Under the pieces are notes generated by a model. That model searched no databases, was not told where the DNA came from, and was given only the letters and a program-made list of their open reading frames with translations. Source: Agromyces aurantiacus (GTDB lineage Bacteria > Actinomycetota > Actinomycetes > Actinomycetales > Microbacteriaceae). From it: a stretch of DNA of 64,000 nt. How positions within the stretch are numbered: position 1 is the stretch's first letter; the number at the start of each line of letters is the position of its first letter. The stretch spans positions 1,860,001 to 1,924,000 of the forward strand of contig NZ_JAFBBW010000001.1 of the NCBI RefSeq assembly GCF_016907355.1, read 5' to 3'. Shown here piece by piece: positions 1 through 10,321 of this stretch. The position numbers and the translations under genes are program-made.

Positions 1-1
1 C

Positions 2-1477
2 GAGCTCGTCCGCTTCGCGGACGGCACGCTCGGCCTCGCGCTGAACCTCGACGAGGACGAGATCGGTGTCGTCGTGCTCGGCGAGTTCACCGGCATCGAG
101 GAGGGCATGGAGGTGACCCGCACGGGCGAGGTCCTCTCGGTGCCCGTCGGCGAGGGCTACCTCGGCCGCGTCGTCGACCCGCTCGGCAACGCGATCGACG
201 GCCTCGGCGAGATCGCGACCGAGGGCCGCCGCGCCCTCGAGCTCCAGGCGCCGGGCGTCATGCAGCGCAAGTCGGTGCACGAGCCGCTCCAGACCGGCAT
301 CAAGGCCATCGACGCGATGATCCCGGTCGGCCGCGGCCAGCGCCAGCTCATCATCGGCGACCGCCAGACCGGCAAGACGGCGATCGCGATCGACACGATC
401 ATCAACCAGAAGGCCAATTGGGAGTCGGGCGACCCGACCAAGCAGGTCCGCTGCATCTACGTCGCGATCGGCCAGAAGGGCTCGACCATCGCCTCGGTGA
501 AGGGCGCCCTCGAGGATGCCGGCGCGATGGAGTACACGACCATCGTCGCGGCCCCCGCGTCCGACCCGGCGGGCTTCAAGTACCTGGCCCCCTACACCGG
601 CTCGGCCATCGGCCAGCACTGGATGTACGCCGGCAAGCACGTCCTGATCATCTTCGACGACCTGTCGAAGCAGGCCGAGGCCTACCGCGCCGTGTCGCTG
701 CTGCTGCGCCGCCCGCCGGGCCGTGAGGCCTACCCCGGTGACGTCTTCTACCTGCACTCGCGGCTGCTCGAGCGCTGCGCGAAGCTCTCCGACGAGCTGG
801 GCGCGGGCTCGATGACCGGCCTGCCGATCATCGAGACCAAGGCGAACGACGTCTCGGCGTACATCCCGACCAACGTGATCTCGATCACCGACGGCCAGAT
901 CTTCCTCCAGTCCGACCTGTTCAACGCCAACCAGCGTCCGGCGGTCGACGTGGGCATCTCGGTCTCGCGAGTCGGCGGCGACGCGCAGGTGAAGTCGATC
1001 AAGAAGGTCTCGGGGACGCTCAAGCTCGAGCTCGCCCAGTACCGCTCGCTCGAGGCGTTCGCGATGTTCGCGTCCGACCTCGACGCGGCGAGCCGTCGCC
1101 AGCTCGAGCGCGGCGCGCGCCTGACCGAGCTGCTCAAGCAGCCGCAGTACTCGCCGTACCCCGTCGAGGAGCAGGTCGTCTCGATCTGGGCCGGCACCAA
1201 CGGCAAGCTCGACGAGGTTCCCGTCGAGGACATCCTGCGCTTCGAGCGCGAGTTCCTCGACTACCTCGGCCGCAACACCACGGTGCTCTCCGAGCTGCGC
1301 GACACCAATGTCCTCTCCGACGAGACCGTGGCGACGCTCGAGTCCGAGGTCGACAAGTTCAAGCTCGAGTTCCAGACCGGCGAGGGCAAGCCGCTCGCGT
1401 CGGTGGGCAAGGAGCAGTTCGAGGCCATCGGCGAGGACGAGGTCGTGCAGGAGAAGATCGTCAAGGGCCGCCGCTAG
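2..1477 (+). CDS. atpA: F1F0 ATP synthase subunit alpha (5' truncated by window edge)
   Basis: Nucleotide-binding, mostly regulatory subunit of the cytoplasmic F1 head; with beta it forms the alpha3beta3 hexamer that makes ATP. The frame is open from base 2, so the true start lies outside the window; 491 residues are visible of about 545 expected, and roughly the first 50 (the start of the N-terminal barrel) are missing. The P-loop GDRQTGKT lies near visible residue 120, and the family-typical [20 protein letters not shown] block follows at about 235. It is followed by atpG, atpD and atpC in standard operon order. The GTG at 74 is internal and should not be taken as the start. Identity is certain. 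Confidence 0.98.
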   Translation, partial: ELVRFADGTLGLALNLDEDEIGVVVLGEFTGIEEGMEVTRTGEVLSVPVGEGYLGRVVDPLGNAIDGLGEIATEGRRALELQAPGVMQRKSVHEPLQTGIKAIDAMIPVGRGQRQLIIGDRQTGKTAIAIDTIINQKANWESGDPTKQVRCIYVAIGQKGSTIASVKGALEDAGAMEYTTIVAAPASDPAGFKYLAPYTGSAIGQHWMYAGKHVLIIFDDLSKQAEAYRAVSLLLRRPPGREAYPGDVFYLHSRLLERCAKLSDELGAGSMTGLPIIETKANDVSAYIPTNVISITDGQIFLQSDLFNANQRPAVDVGISVSRVGGDAQVKSIKKVSGTLKLELAQYRSLEAFAMFASDLDAASRRQLERGARLTELLKQPQYSPYPVEEQVVSIWAGTNGKLDEVPVEDILRFEREFLDYLGRNTTVLSELRDTNVLSDETVATLESEVDKFKLEFQTGEGKPLASVGKEQFEAIGEDEVVQEKIVKGRR

Positions 1478-1567
1478 CCATTCCTCCGTCCCCCGGGGCT
1501 CACGGGGAACCGCGAACGCGGACGAACCGGGAGCCTCGGGGACAGGAAGCCAGGACACAGGAGAAAC

Positions 1568-3962
<2,395 letters not shown>

Positions 3963-3964
3963 TC

Positions 3965-4225
3965 ATGGCCGCCCTCAACGTGAGCGTCGTCTCGGCCGAC
4001 CAGGAGGTCTGGTCGGGCGAGGCGTCAATGGTGGTGGCGCGCACGGTCGAAGGCGAGATCGGCATCCTGCCGGGTCACGAGCCGATGCTCGCCATCCTCG
4101 CCGGCGGCGAGGTGCGGGTCACCCTCCCGGGCGGTGAGAAGATCACCGCGAACGCGGAGGATGGCTTCCTCTCGGTCCAGTCCGATTCCGTCCAGGTCGT
4201 GGCCTCGCGGGCCGCACTCGCCTGA
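3965..4225 (+). CDS. atpC: F1F0 ATP synthase subunit epsilon, short form
   Basis: Foot of the central stalk, joining gamma to the c-ring. Only 86 residues are encoded, starting MAALNVSVVSADQEVWSGEA and containing the GEIGILPGHEPMLAIL signature of the N-terminal beta-sandwich. Epsilon subunits are usually 120-140 residues; the C-terminal two-helix domain, which inhibits ATP hydrolysis in many bacteria, is absent. The frame ends cleanly at TGA, and short forms are known in related Micrococcales, so I read this as a natural short form rather than a frameshift. The ATG at 3965 lies two bases after atpD. Confidence 0.95.
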   Translation: MAALNVSVVSADQEVWSGEASMVVARTVEGEIGILPGHEPMLAILAGGEVRVTLPGGEKITANAEDGFLSVQSDSVQVVASRAALA

Positions 4226-4235
4226 GAGGTCGCGG

Positions 4236-4808
4236 ATGCCGGGGGAGCAGCCGTTCGACCGCCAGTTCGGTGACCTGAGCGTCACCCAGCTCATCGTCAT
4301 GGCCGGGCTGCCGGGCGCGGGCAAGTCGACGATCGGTGAGATCGTCGGTGCCCGGCTCGGCGCCACGGTCGTGTCGGTCGACCCGATCGAGTCCGCGATC
4401 CTGCGTGCGGGGATCGACGCCGATCAGCCCACCGGGCTGGCCGCGTACCTCGTGGCGGAGCAGATCGCGCAGAAGGAGCTCGAATCGGGCCGGACCGTGA
4501 TCGTGGACGCCGTGAACGCGGCCGAATCGGCACGACTCCAGTGGCGCGACCTCGCCGAACGCACCGAGGTGGGGCTCCGGGTGATCGAGGTCGTGTGCTC
4601 CGATGCGCGGCTGCATCGTCAGCGGCTCGAGAAGCGCGAGCGCAGGCTGCCGCATCTCGACGAGACGACGTGGCGCGCGGTCGAGCAGAGCCTCGACGGC
4701 TACGCGCCGTGGTCGGGACCGTCGTCGGCGCTCCCGCGCGTGACCATCGACAGCATCCAGCCCCTCGGCGTCAACGTCGAGGCCGCGCTGGCGTTCATCG
4801 CGTCGTAG
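4236..4808 (+). CDS. P-loop ATPase / predicted small-molecule or RNA kinase
   Basis: A 190-residue protein with a Walker A motif GLPGAGKST at residues 24-32, an Asp in VSVDPIES at about 46, and a second conserved block VIVDAVNAAE at about 88. This matches the AAA_33/zeta-toxin-like family of P-loop kinases. The substrate cannot be read from sequence. It starts 10 bases after atpC and its stop overlaps the GTG start of yaaA by one base, so it is probably read through from the atp operon. An upstream extension to 4134 exists in the same frame, but it overlaps atpC and is arginine/serine-rich noise. Confidence 0.85.
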   Translation: MPGEQPFDRQFGDLSVTQLIVMAGLPGAGKSTIGEIVGARLGATVVSVDPIESAILRAGIDADQPTGLAAYLVAEQIAQKELESGRTVIVDAVNAAESARLQWRDLAERTEVGLRVIEVVCSDARLHRQRLEKRERRLPHLDETTWRAVEQSLDGYAPWSGPSSALPRVTIDSIQPLGVNVEAALAFIAS

Positions 4809-5563
4809 TGCTGCTGCTGCTCCCGCCCTCCGAGACCAAGCGTGACGGAGGCGACGCCGCCGCGCTCGCGCTCGAACGGCTCGCGTTCCCGCGCCTCGGC
4901 GGGCATCGCGCGGCGGCGATCGAGGCCGTCGTGGCGCTCGCGGCGGACGCCGAGGCGATGATGCGCTCGCTCAAGCTGGGCCCGCGCCAGGCGGCCGAGG
5001 TCGAGCGGAACCGCCGGCTGCTCGAATCACCGACCCTGCCCGCACTGGACCGGTACACCGGCGTGCTCTACGACGCGCTCGACTCGTCGAGCCTCGACGC
5101 ACGGTCGCGAGCCTACGCGGCCCGTCACGTGGCCGTGCACTCGGCACTGTTCGGGCTCGTGGGCTCGATGGACCCCATCCCCGCATACCGGCTCTCGCAT
5201 GACTCGCGCCTGCCGGGACTGCGCCTGAAGCAGCTCTGGCGGGAGCCCGTCGCCGCCGAGCTCGTCGACGTCGGGGGTCTCATCGTCGACCTCCGTTCGG
5301 AGGGCTACGTCGAACTCGGTCCGGCCCCGCGGGGACGCGACGCCGTCTTCGTGCGCGTGGTCTCGGTCGACGAGGGCGGCCGGCGCCGTGCGCTGAACCA
5401 CTTCAACAAGCGGGCGAAAGGGCTCTTCACGCGCGCGCTGCTCAAGGACCGACCAGAGCTCGCCGACCGCGACGATCTCCTCGCGTGGGCGCGGACGAGT
5501 GGGTTCCGGCTCGACGTCGGGGCGCCCGACTCGCCCGCGCACGAGCTCGAGCTCGTGGCCTGA
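4808..5563 (+). CDS. yaaA: YaaA family peroxide-stress protein (UPF0246/DUF328)
   Basis: A 251-residue member of the YaaA family. In Escherichia coli, YaaA limits free iron during hydrogen peroxide stress and binds DNA. The N-terminal signature LLPPSETK follows directly from the GTG at 4808, which fixes the start; this GTG shares its G with the TAG stop of the preceding gene. Further family blocks are YTGVLYDALD at about 83 and NHFNKRAKG at about 200. The C-terminal half contains the conserved GFRLD segment. It is convergent with tag, with only 14 bases between stops. Confidence 0.93.
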   Translation: MLLLLPPSETKRDGGDAAALALERLAFPRLGGHRAAAIEAVVALAADAEAMMRSLKLGPRQAAEVERNRRLLESPTLPALDRYTGVLYDALDSSSLDARSRAYAARHVAVHSALFGLVGSMDPIPAYRLSHDSRLPGLRLKQLWREPVAAELVDVGGLIVDLRSEGYVELGPAPRGRDAVFVRVVSVDEGGRRRALNHFNKRAKGLFTRALLKDRPELADRDDLLAWARTSGFRLDVGAPDSPAHELELVA

Positions 5564-5577
5564 TCCCGGTCCGCCCC

Positions 5578-6192
5578 TCAGGCGACCGCGGACGCCGTGG
5601 TTCGCGCGGACCCGGAGCGGAAGCACGCCGCGAGATGGTCGTCGACCATGCCGGTCGACTGCATGAGAGCGTACATCGTAGTCGGCCCGACGAAACGGAA
5701 GCCACGGGCGCGCAGCGCCCGGCTCATCGCGGTCGATTCGGGTGTCGTGGCCGGTACCTCGGTGAAGGACACGGGCGCGCTCGTGCGCGGCTCGGGCGCG
5801 AAGCCCCAGAGCAGCTCGTCGAGGGGGACGTCGAGCGCGAGCGTGGCGCGCGCGTTGGCGATGGTCGCCTCGATCTTGCCGCGGTGGCGGATGATGCGCG
5901 CATCGGCGAGCAGTCGCTCGACGTCGGCGCCGTCCATGGCGGCGACGCGCTCGGGATCGAACCCGTGGAAGACTTCGCGGAACGCGGGCCGACGCCGGAG
6001 GATCGTGATCCACGAGAGGCCGGCCTGGAAGCCCTCGAGGCACAGCTTCTCGTAGAGGCGCACCGGATCGCGGAGGGGCGTGCCCCATTCCTCATCGTGG
6101 TACCTGCGGTACTCGGGGTCGGACGCGCCCCAGGCGCAGCGTGCGAGTCCGTCGTCGCCGACCACGACCTCGGGGTGCGCGGGCCCGCTCAC
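5578..6192 (-). CDS. tag: DNA-3-methyladenine glycosylase I
   Basis: Base-excision enzyme removing 3-methyladenine from alkylated DNA. It has 204 residues. Family hallmarks are CAWGASDPEYRRYHDEEWG near the N-terminus, EGFQAGLSWITILRRRPAFR and FVGPTTMYALMQSTGMVDDH. The zinc ligands of the family (Cys and His near the N-terminus, His and Cys in DDHLAAC) are present. The GTG start at 6192 overlaps the TGA of ogt in a GTGA arrangement, so it is probably translationally coupled to ogt. The frame continues upstream to 6435, but that part is the shadow of ogt. Confidence 0.96.
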   Translation of the reverse strand: MSGPAHPEVVVGDDGLARCAWGASDPEYRRYHDEEWGTPLRDPVRLYEKLCLEGFQAGLSWITILRRRPAFREVFHGFDPERVAAMDGADVERLLADARIIRHRGKIEATIANARATLALDVPLDELLWGFAPEPRTSAPVSFTEVPATTPESTAMSRALRARGFRFVGPTTMYALMQSTGMVDDHLAACFRSGSARTTASAVA

Positions 6193-6680
6193 GCGGCGAA
6201 TCCGATGCGCTCGTGCGCCAGCAGCCAGAGCTTGGTGGGGATGCCCTCGCCGCCCGAGTACCCGGTGATCCGCCCGTCGGAGGCGAGGACCCGGTGGCAG
6301 CCGACGATGATCGGCACGGGGTTGGCGCCGACCGCGCCGCCGATCGCGCGGGCCGAACCGGGCCGGCCCACGGCGGCGGCGAGGCGGCCGTACGAGGTCG
6401 CCTCGCCCCACCCGAGTCGGACGAGCTCGGCCCACACGGCCTGCTGGAACGCGGTGCCCGTCAGGCGCACCGGGACGTCGAAGGCGGTTCGCGTGCCGGC
6501 GAAGTACTCCGCGAGCTGATCGCGTGCGGAGACGAGCACCGCGTTGGGGCGCTCGGGCAGGTCGTCATGGGGGAGGGCGCCCTCGCGCTCGATCGAGAGC
6601 GCGGTCAGCTGCTCCTCGTCGGCGAGGAGTTCGATGCGGCCGACGGGGCTGTCGAGCCGGAGGAGGTACGGGGAGGTCAT
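6189..6680 (-). CDS. ogt: Methylated-DNA--protein-cysteine S-methyltransferase
   Basis: Suicide repair protein that transfers a methyl group from O6-methylguanine to its own Cys. It has 163 residues: an N-terminal ribonuclease-like domain, then the DNA-binding domain with FQQAVWAELVRLGWGEATSY and RAIGGAVGANPVPIIVG. The acceptor Cys sits in GCHRV; the usual residue before Cys is Pro (PCHRV), here Gly. Cys is intact, so this is not a Trp-type alkyltransferase-like protein. The ATG at 6680 lies six bases after a TACCCT box, consistent with a leaderless transcript. It forms an overlapping two-gene repair operon with tag. Confidence 0.95.
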   Translation of the reverse strand: MTSPYLLRLDSPVGRIELLADEEQLTALSIEREGALPHDDLPERPNAVLVSARDQLAEYFAGTRTAFDVPVRLTGTAFQQAVWAELVRLGWGEATSYGRLAAAVGRPGSARAIGGAVGANPVPIIVGCHRVLASDGRITGYSGGEGIPTKLWLLAHERIGFAA

Positions 6681-6686
6681 GCTTAG

Positions 6687-6692
6687 AGGGTA
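6687..6692 (-). promoter_or_regulatory. -10 box of a likely leaderless ogt-tag transcript
   Basis: On the minus strand this reads TACCCT, followed by six bases (ctaagc) and the ATG of ogt. A start site at the usual distance would coincide with the ATG. The arrangement recurs at several other genes in the window. Confidence 0.55.
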
Positions 6693-6868
6693 GCCGCGTC
6701 CCCCGTCAACGACTGGCGGGAATCGGACACCGCGGAATGTCGGCGCGAGAGCGCGGCTGTAGAGGACGAGTGGCGAGACTGCTCCCCAACATCCGCCCAC
6801 CGGCGACCGAGTTCCCCGAACGCAGCACGGCGGGCCGGGACGTGCACGGCGACCGTCAGGCTGCCGGC

Positions 6869-8053
6869 ATGACGACAATCATCCGCGCCCATGCGGCGCA
6901 CGACTTCCTGGCCCTCGTGCCCACACTCGTCGGGTATCAGCCCTCCCGGTCGCTGCTGTGCGTGGCGTTCGAGGGCAACCGCACCGCGGGCGTCCTCCGG
7001 CATGACCTCCCGACCGATGCGCCCGGTCGCGAGGCCGTCGTCGCGGCCGTCGTCGGCACCCTGTGCCGCATGTCGCGAGCCGACGCCGTGGTGCCGATCG
7101 TGTACGCCGACGCCGCCTTCGCCGACCACGGCATGCCGGAACGCGAGCTCCTGGCCGACGTCGTGCGTCGTGCCGAGGACGCCGGCTTCCTGGTGCGCGA
7201 CGCCCTCTGCGTCGCCGCCGACGGCTGGGGTTCCCTGCTCGACGACGCGCTGCCGCCGGGCGGACGAGCCCTCGCCCTCATCGAGGAGAGCACGGTCGCG
7301 CGGCATCCGGAGGCCCTGCGCGACCCGGCCGACTCACCCGCTGCGCTCGTGCGGATCCCGCCGGCCGATCCCGCGCTCGCCGCACGGATCGCCGACGTGC
7401 TGGCGAGTCTCCGGCCAGCGGCGCCCGAACCGCACGAGGGCGACGACGGCGGCGGCGAGGCCGCGCCCTCGATGGAGGCGCTCGCCGCGCTCGACCCGGT
7501 CATCGGGGATGCGCTCGACCCGTTCGTCGCCGCGGAGCTGCTCGCGAGGGGCGACGCCGGCCGGCGTCCCGAGATGCTCGCCTGGCTCGTGCACCTCGCC
7601 GCGTGCCCGCCGTTCCGCGATGCGCTCATGCTGCAGGTGGCCTTCGGCGCCGTGGTCGGCGAGCTCGCCTTCGAAGCCGGCGGGCGGGCGGTCGACCGGG
7701 GTACGGGCGCCGGCGAAACGGAGCCGACCGACGAGGAGGGCGCGGAGACGACGGATGAGTTCCTCGCGCGGCTCCTCATGGGCCGTGCGGAAGCGCGGCC
7801 CGATGTCGGCCGGGTCGAGCGCGCGATCGAGACGCTCGCGGTCGCCGTCGCCAACGCACCCGACCCCGACCGGGCCGGAGCGCTGTGCGTGCTCGGATGG
7901 CTCGCCTGGGCCGTCGGCCGGGGCTCGTCGGCCGGGGCGCTCATCGAGCGCGCGCTCCACGCCGATCCCCGGCACACCATGGCCGGGCTCCTGCACGCGT
8001 ACGTGGGCTCGGGCGCCCTGCCCGACTGGGCGTTCGGCCCGTCCGTCCGATGA
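6869..8053 (+). CDS. DUF4192 domain-containing protein
   Basis: A 394-residue protein of unknown function. The N-terminus, with AHDFLALVPTLVGYQPSRSL and a following segment predicted to be beta-rich, is the DUF4192 signature common in actinobacteria. Residues 180-200 and 275-305 are acidic, low-complexity linkers (EGDDGGGEAA; GETEPTDEEGAE). The C-terminal third has TPR-like helices (GALCVLGWLAWAVGRGSSAG). I use the ATG at 6869 because the DUF4192 block starts within the next ten codons. It is monocistronic, with a 188-base divergent gap to ogt and a hairpin after its stop. Confidence 0.85.
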   Translation: MTTIIRAHAAHDFLALVPTLVGYQPSRSLLCVAFEGNRTAGVLRHDLPTDAPGREAVVAAVVGTLCRMSRADAVVPIVYADAAFADHGMPERELLADVVRRAEDAGFLVRDALCVAADGWGSLLDDALPPGGRALALIEESTVARHPEALRDPADSPAALVRIPPADPALAARIADVLASLRPAAPEPHEGDDGGGEAAPSMEALAALDPVIGDALDPFVAAELLARGDAGRRPEMLAWLVHLAACPPFRDALMLQVAFGAVVGELAFEAGGRAVDRGTGAGETEPTDEEGAETTDEFLARLLMGRAEARPDVGRVERAIETLAVAVANAPDPDRAGALCVLGWLAWAVGRGSSAGALIERALHADPRHTMAGLLHAYVGSGALPDWAFGPSVR

Positions 8054-8079
8054 TCTCGGACGCGACGGCGAACGACGAC

Positions 8080-8119
8080 GGCCGGGACGGGACGTCGGAT
8101 GCGACATCCCGCCCCGGCC
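8080..8119. terminator. Imperfect hairpin between convergent genes
   Basis: GGCCGGG at 8080-8086 pairs with CCCGGCC at 8113-8119. Inside, CGGGA pairs with TCCCG after one mismatch. There is no T tract on either strand. It lies between the convergent stops of the DUF4192 gene and the aminotransferase, so it probably works in both directions. Confidence 0.55.
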
Positions 8120-8137
8120 GGGCGGAGCAGCGTCGGG

Positions 8138-9610
8138 TCAGACGCGCGCGGGCACCAGCAGGTGCTCGCCGCCGTGACGGTGACCCGTGAAGCGCGACGC
8201 ACGGTCGGCGGCCTCGGTGAGCACGCCGCGCAGGATCTGCTCGATCTCCTGGAACTCCGGCACGCCGATCGTCAGCGGCGGCGCGAGCTGGATGACGGGG
8301 TCGCCGCGGTCGTCGGCGCGGCAGTACAGGCCCGCGTCGAACAGCGCCTTCGAGAGGAAGCCGCGAAGCAGCTCCTCGGACTCCTCGTCATTGAAGGTCT
8401 CGCGGGTCGCCCGGTCCTTCACCAGCTCGATGCCGAAGAAGTACCCGTCGCCGCGGACGTCGCCCACGATCGGGATGTCGAGCAGCTTCTCGAGCTCGGC
8501 ACGGAACAGCGGCGAGTTCTCGCGGACCCGCTCGTTCAGGCCCTCCTCCTCGAAGATGTTCAGGTTCTCGAGCGCGACGGCCGCCGAGACGGGGTGCCCG
8601 CCGAACGTGTACCCGTGGTAGAACGACGTCGTCCCCGTCTTGAACGGCTCGTAGATCTTCTCGGAGATGATCGTGGCGCCGATGGGGGAGTAGCCCGAGG
8701 TCATGCCCTTCGCGCAGGTGATCATGTCGGGCACGTAGCCGTAGGCGTCGCACGCGAACATGTGGCCGATGCGGCCGAAGGCGCAGATCACCTCGTCGGA
8801 GACGAGCAGCACGTCGTACTGGTCGCAGATCTCGCGCACGCGCTGGAAGTAGCCGGGAGGGGGCGGGAAGCAGCCGCCCGAGTTCTGCACCGGCTCGAGG
8901 AAGACCGCGGCGACCGTCTCGGGGCCCTCGAACAGGATCATCTCCTCGATCCGGTTCGCCGCCCAGAGGCCGAACGCCTCGAGGTCGTCGGCCGGCGCGC
9001 CGACGTCGGCGGCACGGTAGAAGTTGGTGTTCGGCACGCGGAACCCGCCGGGGGTGAGCGGCTCGAACATCTGCTTCATGGCCGGGATGCCCGTGATGGC
9101 CAGCGCGCCCTGCGGGGTGCCGTGGTAGGCCACCGCGCGCGAGATGACCTTGTGCTTCGTGGGCTGGCCCTTGAGCTTCCAGTAGTACTTGGCGAGCTTG
9201 AAGGCGGTCTCGACCGCCTCGCCGCCGCCCGTCGAGAAGAACACGCGGTTCAGGTCGCCGGGCGCGTAGCCGGCCAGGCGGTCGGCGAGCTCGATCGCCG
9301 CGGGGTGCGCGTACGACCAGATCGGGAAGAAGGCCAGCTCCTCGGCCTGCTTGGCCGCGACCTCGGCGAGGCGGCGGCGGCCGTGACCGGCGTTGACCAC
9401 GAAGAGCCCCGACAGGCCGTCGAAGTACTCCCGCCCGTGGATGTCGTAGATGTGGTGTCCCTGACCGCGGGTGATGATCGGGACGCCGTGCTCCTCCATC
9501 GTGGACTGCCGCGCGAAGTGCATCCAGAGGTGGTCCTTCGCCTTCTGCTGCAGGGCGGCGTCGTCGAAGCCGGCCGTGCCGAGGCCCGGCGCTGCGTCGA
9601 GGGTGGTCAT
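8138..9610 (-). CDS. Class III PLP-dependent aminotransferase, probably putrescine/diamine-specific
   Basis: A 490-residue fold-type I aminotransferase. The PLP lysine is in CAKGMTSGYSP, the cofactor-holding Asp in LLVSDEVICAFGR, and GGHPVSAAVALENLNI completes the family signature. The sequence is closest in character to the group annotated as putrescine/beta-alanine:pyruvate transaminases (SpuC-like). The context supports putrescine: the divergent neighbour is an aminobutyraldehyde dehydrogenase, and a putrescine transporter and gabT lie further on. The ATG at 9610 follows a strong aaggag site and lies 28 bases after the Lrp gene, in an operon with it. Taurine or beta-alanine are alternative amine donors. 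Confidence 0.85.
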   Translation of the reverse strand: MTTLDAAPGLGTAGFDDAALQQKAKDHLWMHFARQSTMEEHGVPIITRGQGHHIYDIHGREYFDGLSGLFVVNAGHGRRRLAEVAAKQAEELAFFPIWSYAHPAAIELADRLAGYAPGDLNRVFFSTGGGEAVETAFKLAKYYWKLKGQPTKHKVISRAVAYHGTPQGALAITGIPAMKQMFEPLTPGGFRVPNTNFYRAADVGAPADDLEAFGLWAANRIEEMILFEGPETVAAVFLEPVQNSGGCFPPPPGYFQRVREICDQYDVLLVSDEVICAFGRIGHMFACDAYGYVPDMITCAKGMTSGYSPIGATIISEKIYEPFKTGTTSFYHGYTFGGHPVSAAVALENLNIFEEEGLNERVRENSPLFRAELEKLLDIPIVGDVRGDGYFFGIELVKDRATRETFNDEESEELLRGFLSKALFDAGLYCRADDRGDPVIQLAPPLTIGVPEFQEIEQILRGVLTEAADRASRFTGHRHGGEHLLVPARV

Positions 9611-9638
9611 GGGGGATCTCCTTCCGGGCGGCCCGCGA

Positions 9639-10133
9639 TCAGCGGGTGCCCCAGTTGTAGAACTGCTTCTGCAGCTTCAGGTAGACGAACGTCTCGGTGG
9701 TCTGCACGCCCGCGAGCGCGCGGATGCGCGAGTTGAGCAGCGTGATGAGCTGCTCGTCGTTCTCGCACACGACTTCGGCCATGAGGTCGAAGCTGCCGGC
9801 GGTGAGCACCACGTAGTCGATCTCCGGGATGTTCGCGAGCTCCTCCGCGAGCACCCGGGTGTCGCCCGTGGCACGGATGCCGATCATCGCCTGGCGCGTG
9901 AACCCGAGCTGCATCGGATCGGTCACGGCCACGATCTGCATGACGCCCGCCTCGGTGAGGCGCTGCACGCGCTGGCGCACGGCCGCCTCGCTGAGGCCGA
10001 CCGCCTTGCCGATGTCGGCGTACGAGCGGCGCCCGTCGGCCTGGAGCTGCTCGATGATCGCCTTGGAGACGTCGTCGAGTTGCACCGGCCGGTGGTTCGC
10101 CGGACGGGAAGCGTTCGTCATGCGCTCGATCAT
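9639..10133 (-). CDS. Lrp/AsnC family transcriptional regulator
   Basis: A 164-residue regulator. An N-terminal winged helix-turn-helix at about 20-65 (IIEQLQADGRRSYADIGKAV, then LSEAAVRQRVQRL) is followed by the RAM ligand-binding domain at about 80-150 (FTRQAMIGIRATGD; VLTAGSFDLMAEV). It is transcribed divergently from the aldehyde dehydrogenase and upstream of the aminotransferase, so local control of amine catabolism is likely, with amino acids or polyamine products as possible effectors. Starts at 10133 and 10121 are both possible. The GATTC-rich region just upstream is the obvious candidate for its binding site. Confidence 0.92.
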   Translation of the reverse strand: MIERMTNASRPANHRPVQLDDVSKAIIEQLQADGRRSYADIGKAVGLSEAAVRQRVQRLTEAGVMQIVAVTDPMQLGFTRQAMIGIRATGDTRVLAEELANIPEIDYVVLTAGSFDLMAEVVCENDEQLITLLNSRIRALAGVQTTETFVYLKLQKQFYNWGTR

Positions 10134-10157
10134 GACAGTCGGCTACCACAAAGACAA

Positions 10158-10196
10158 GTGATTCCGTCGATTCGCAGCCGAATCGCAACGGATTCC
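10158..10196. promoter_or_regulatory. GATTC-motif cluster and 7-4-7 inverted repeat, candidate Lrp-type operator
   Basis: Between the Lrp gene and the divergent dehydrogenase there are GTGATTCCG (10158-10166), an inverted repeat CGATTCG-CAGC-CGAATCG (10168-10185) and CGGATTCC (10189-10196). Four related half-sites in about 40 bases are unusual in such GC-rich DNA. The same motif is clustered upstream of the potD-like gene. Confidence 0.55.
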
Positions 10197-10321
10197 ATCG
10201 TGAAGGCCTTCCGTTGCGGTGCAGGCTGTGCGACCATGGTCGCCACCTGTGCCGCGTGCCGCCCCGCCGCGCCGACCGTTCGTCGCGAGCCGCGGCATCC
10301 CCCCGACCTCCGAGGAGCACC

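Noticed and set aside
6294..6320. Ogt as an alkyltransferase-like (non-enzymatic) protein
   Set aside because: Those proteins replace the acceptor Cys by Trp. Here Cys is present and only the preceding Pro is changed.
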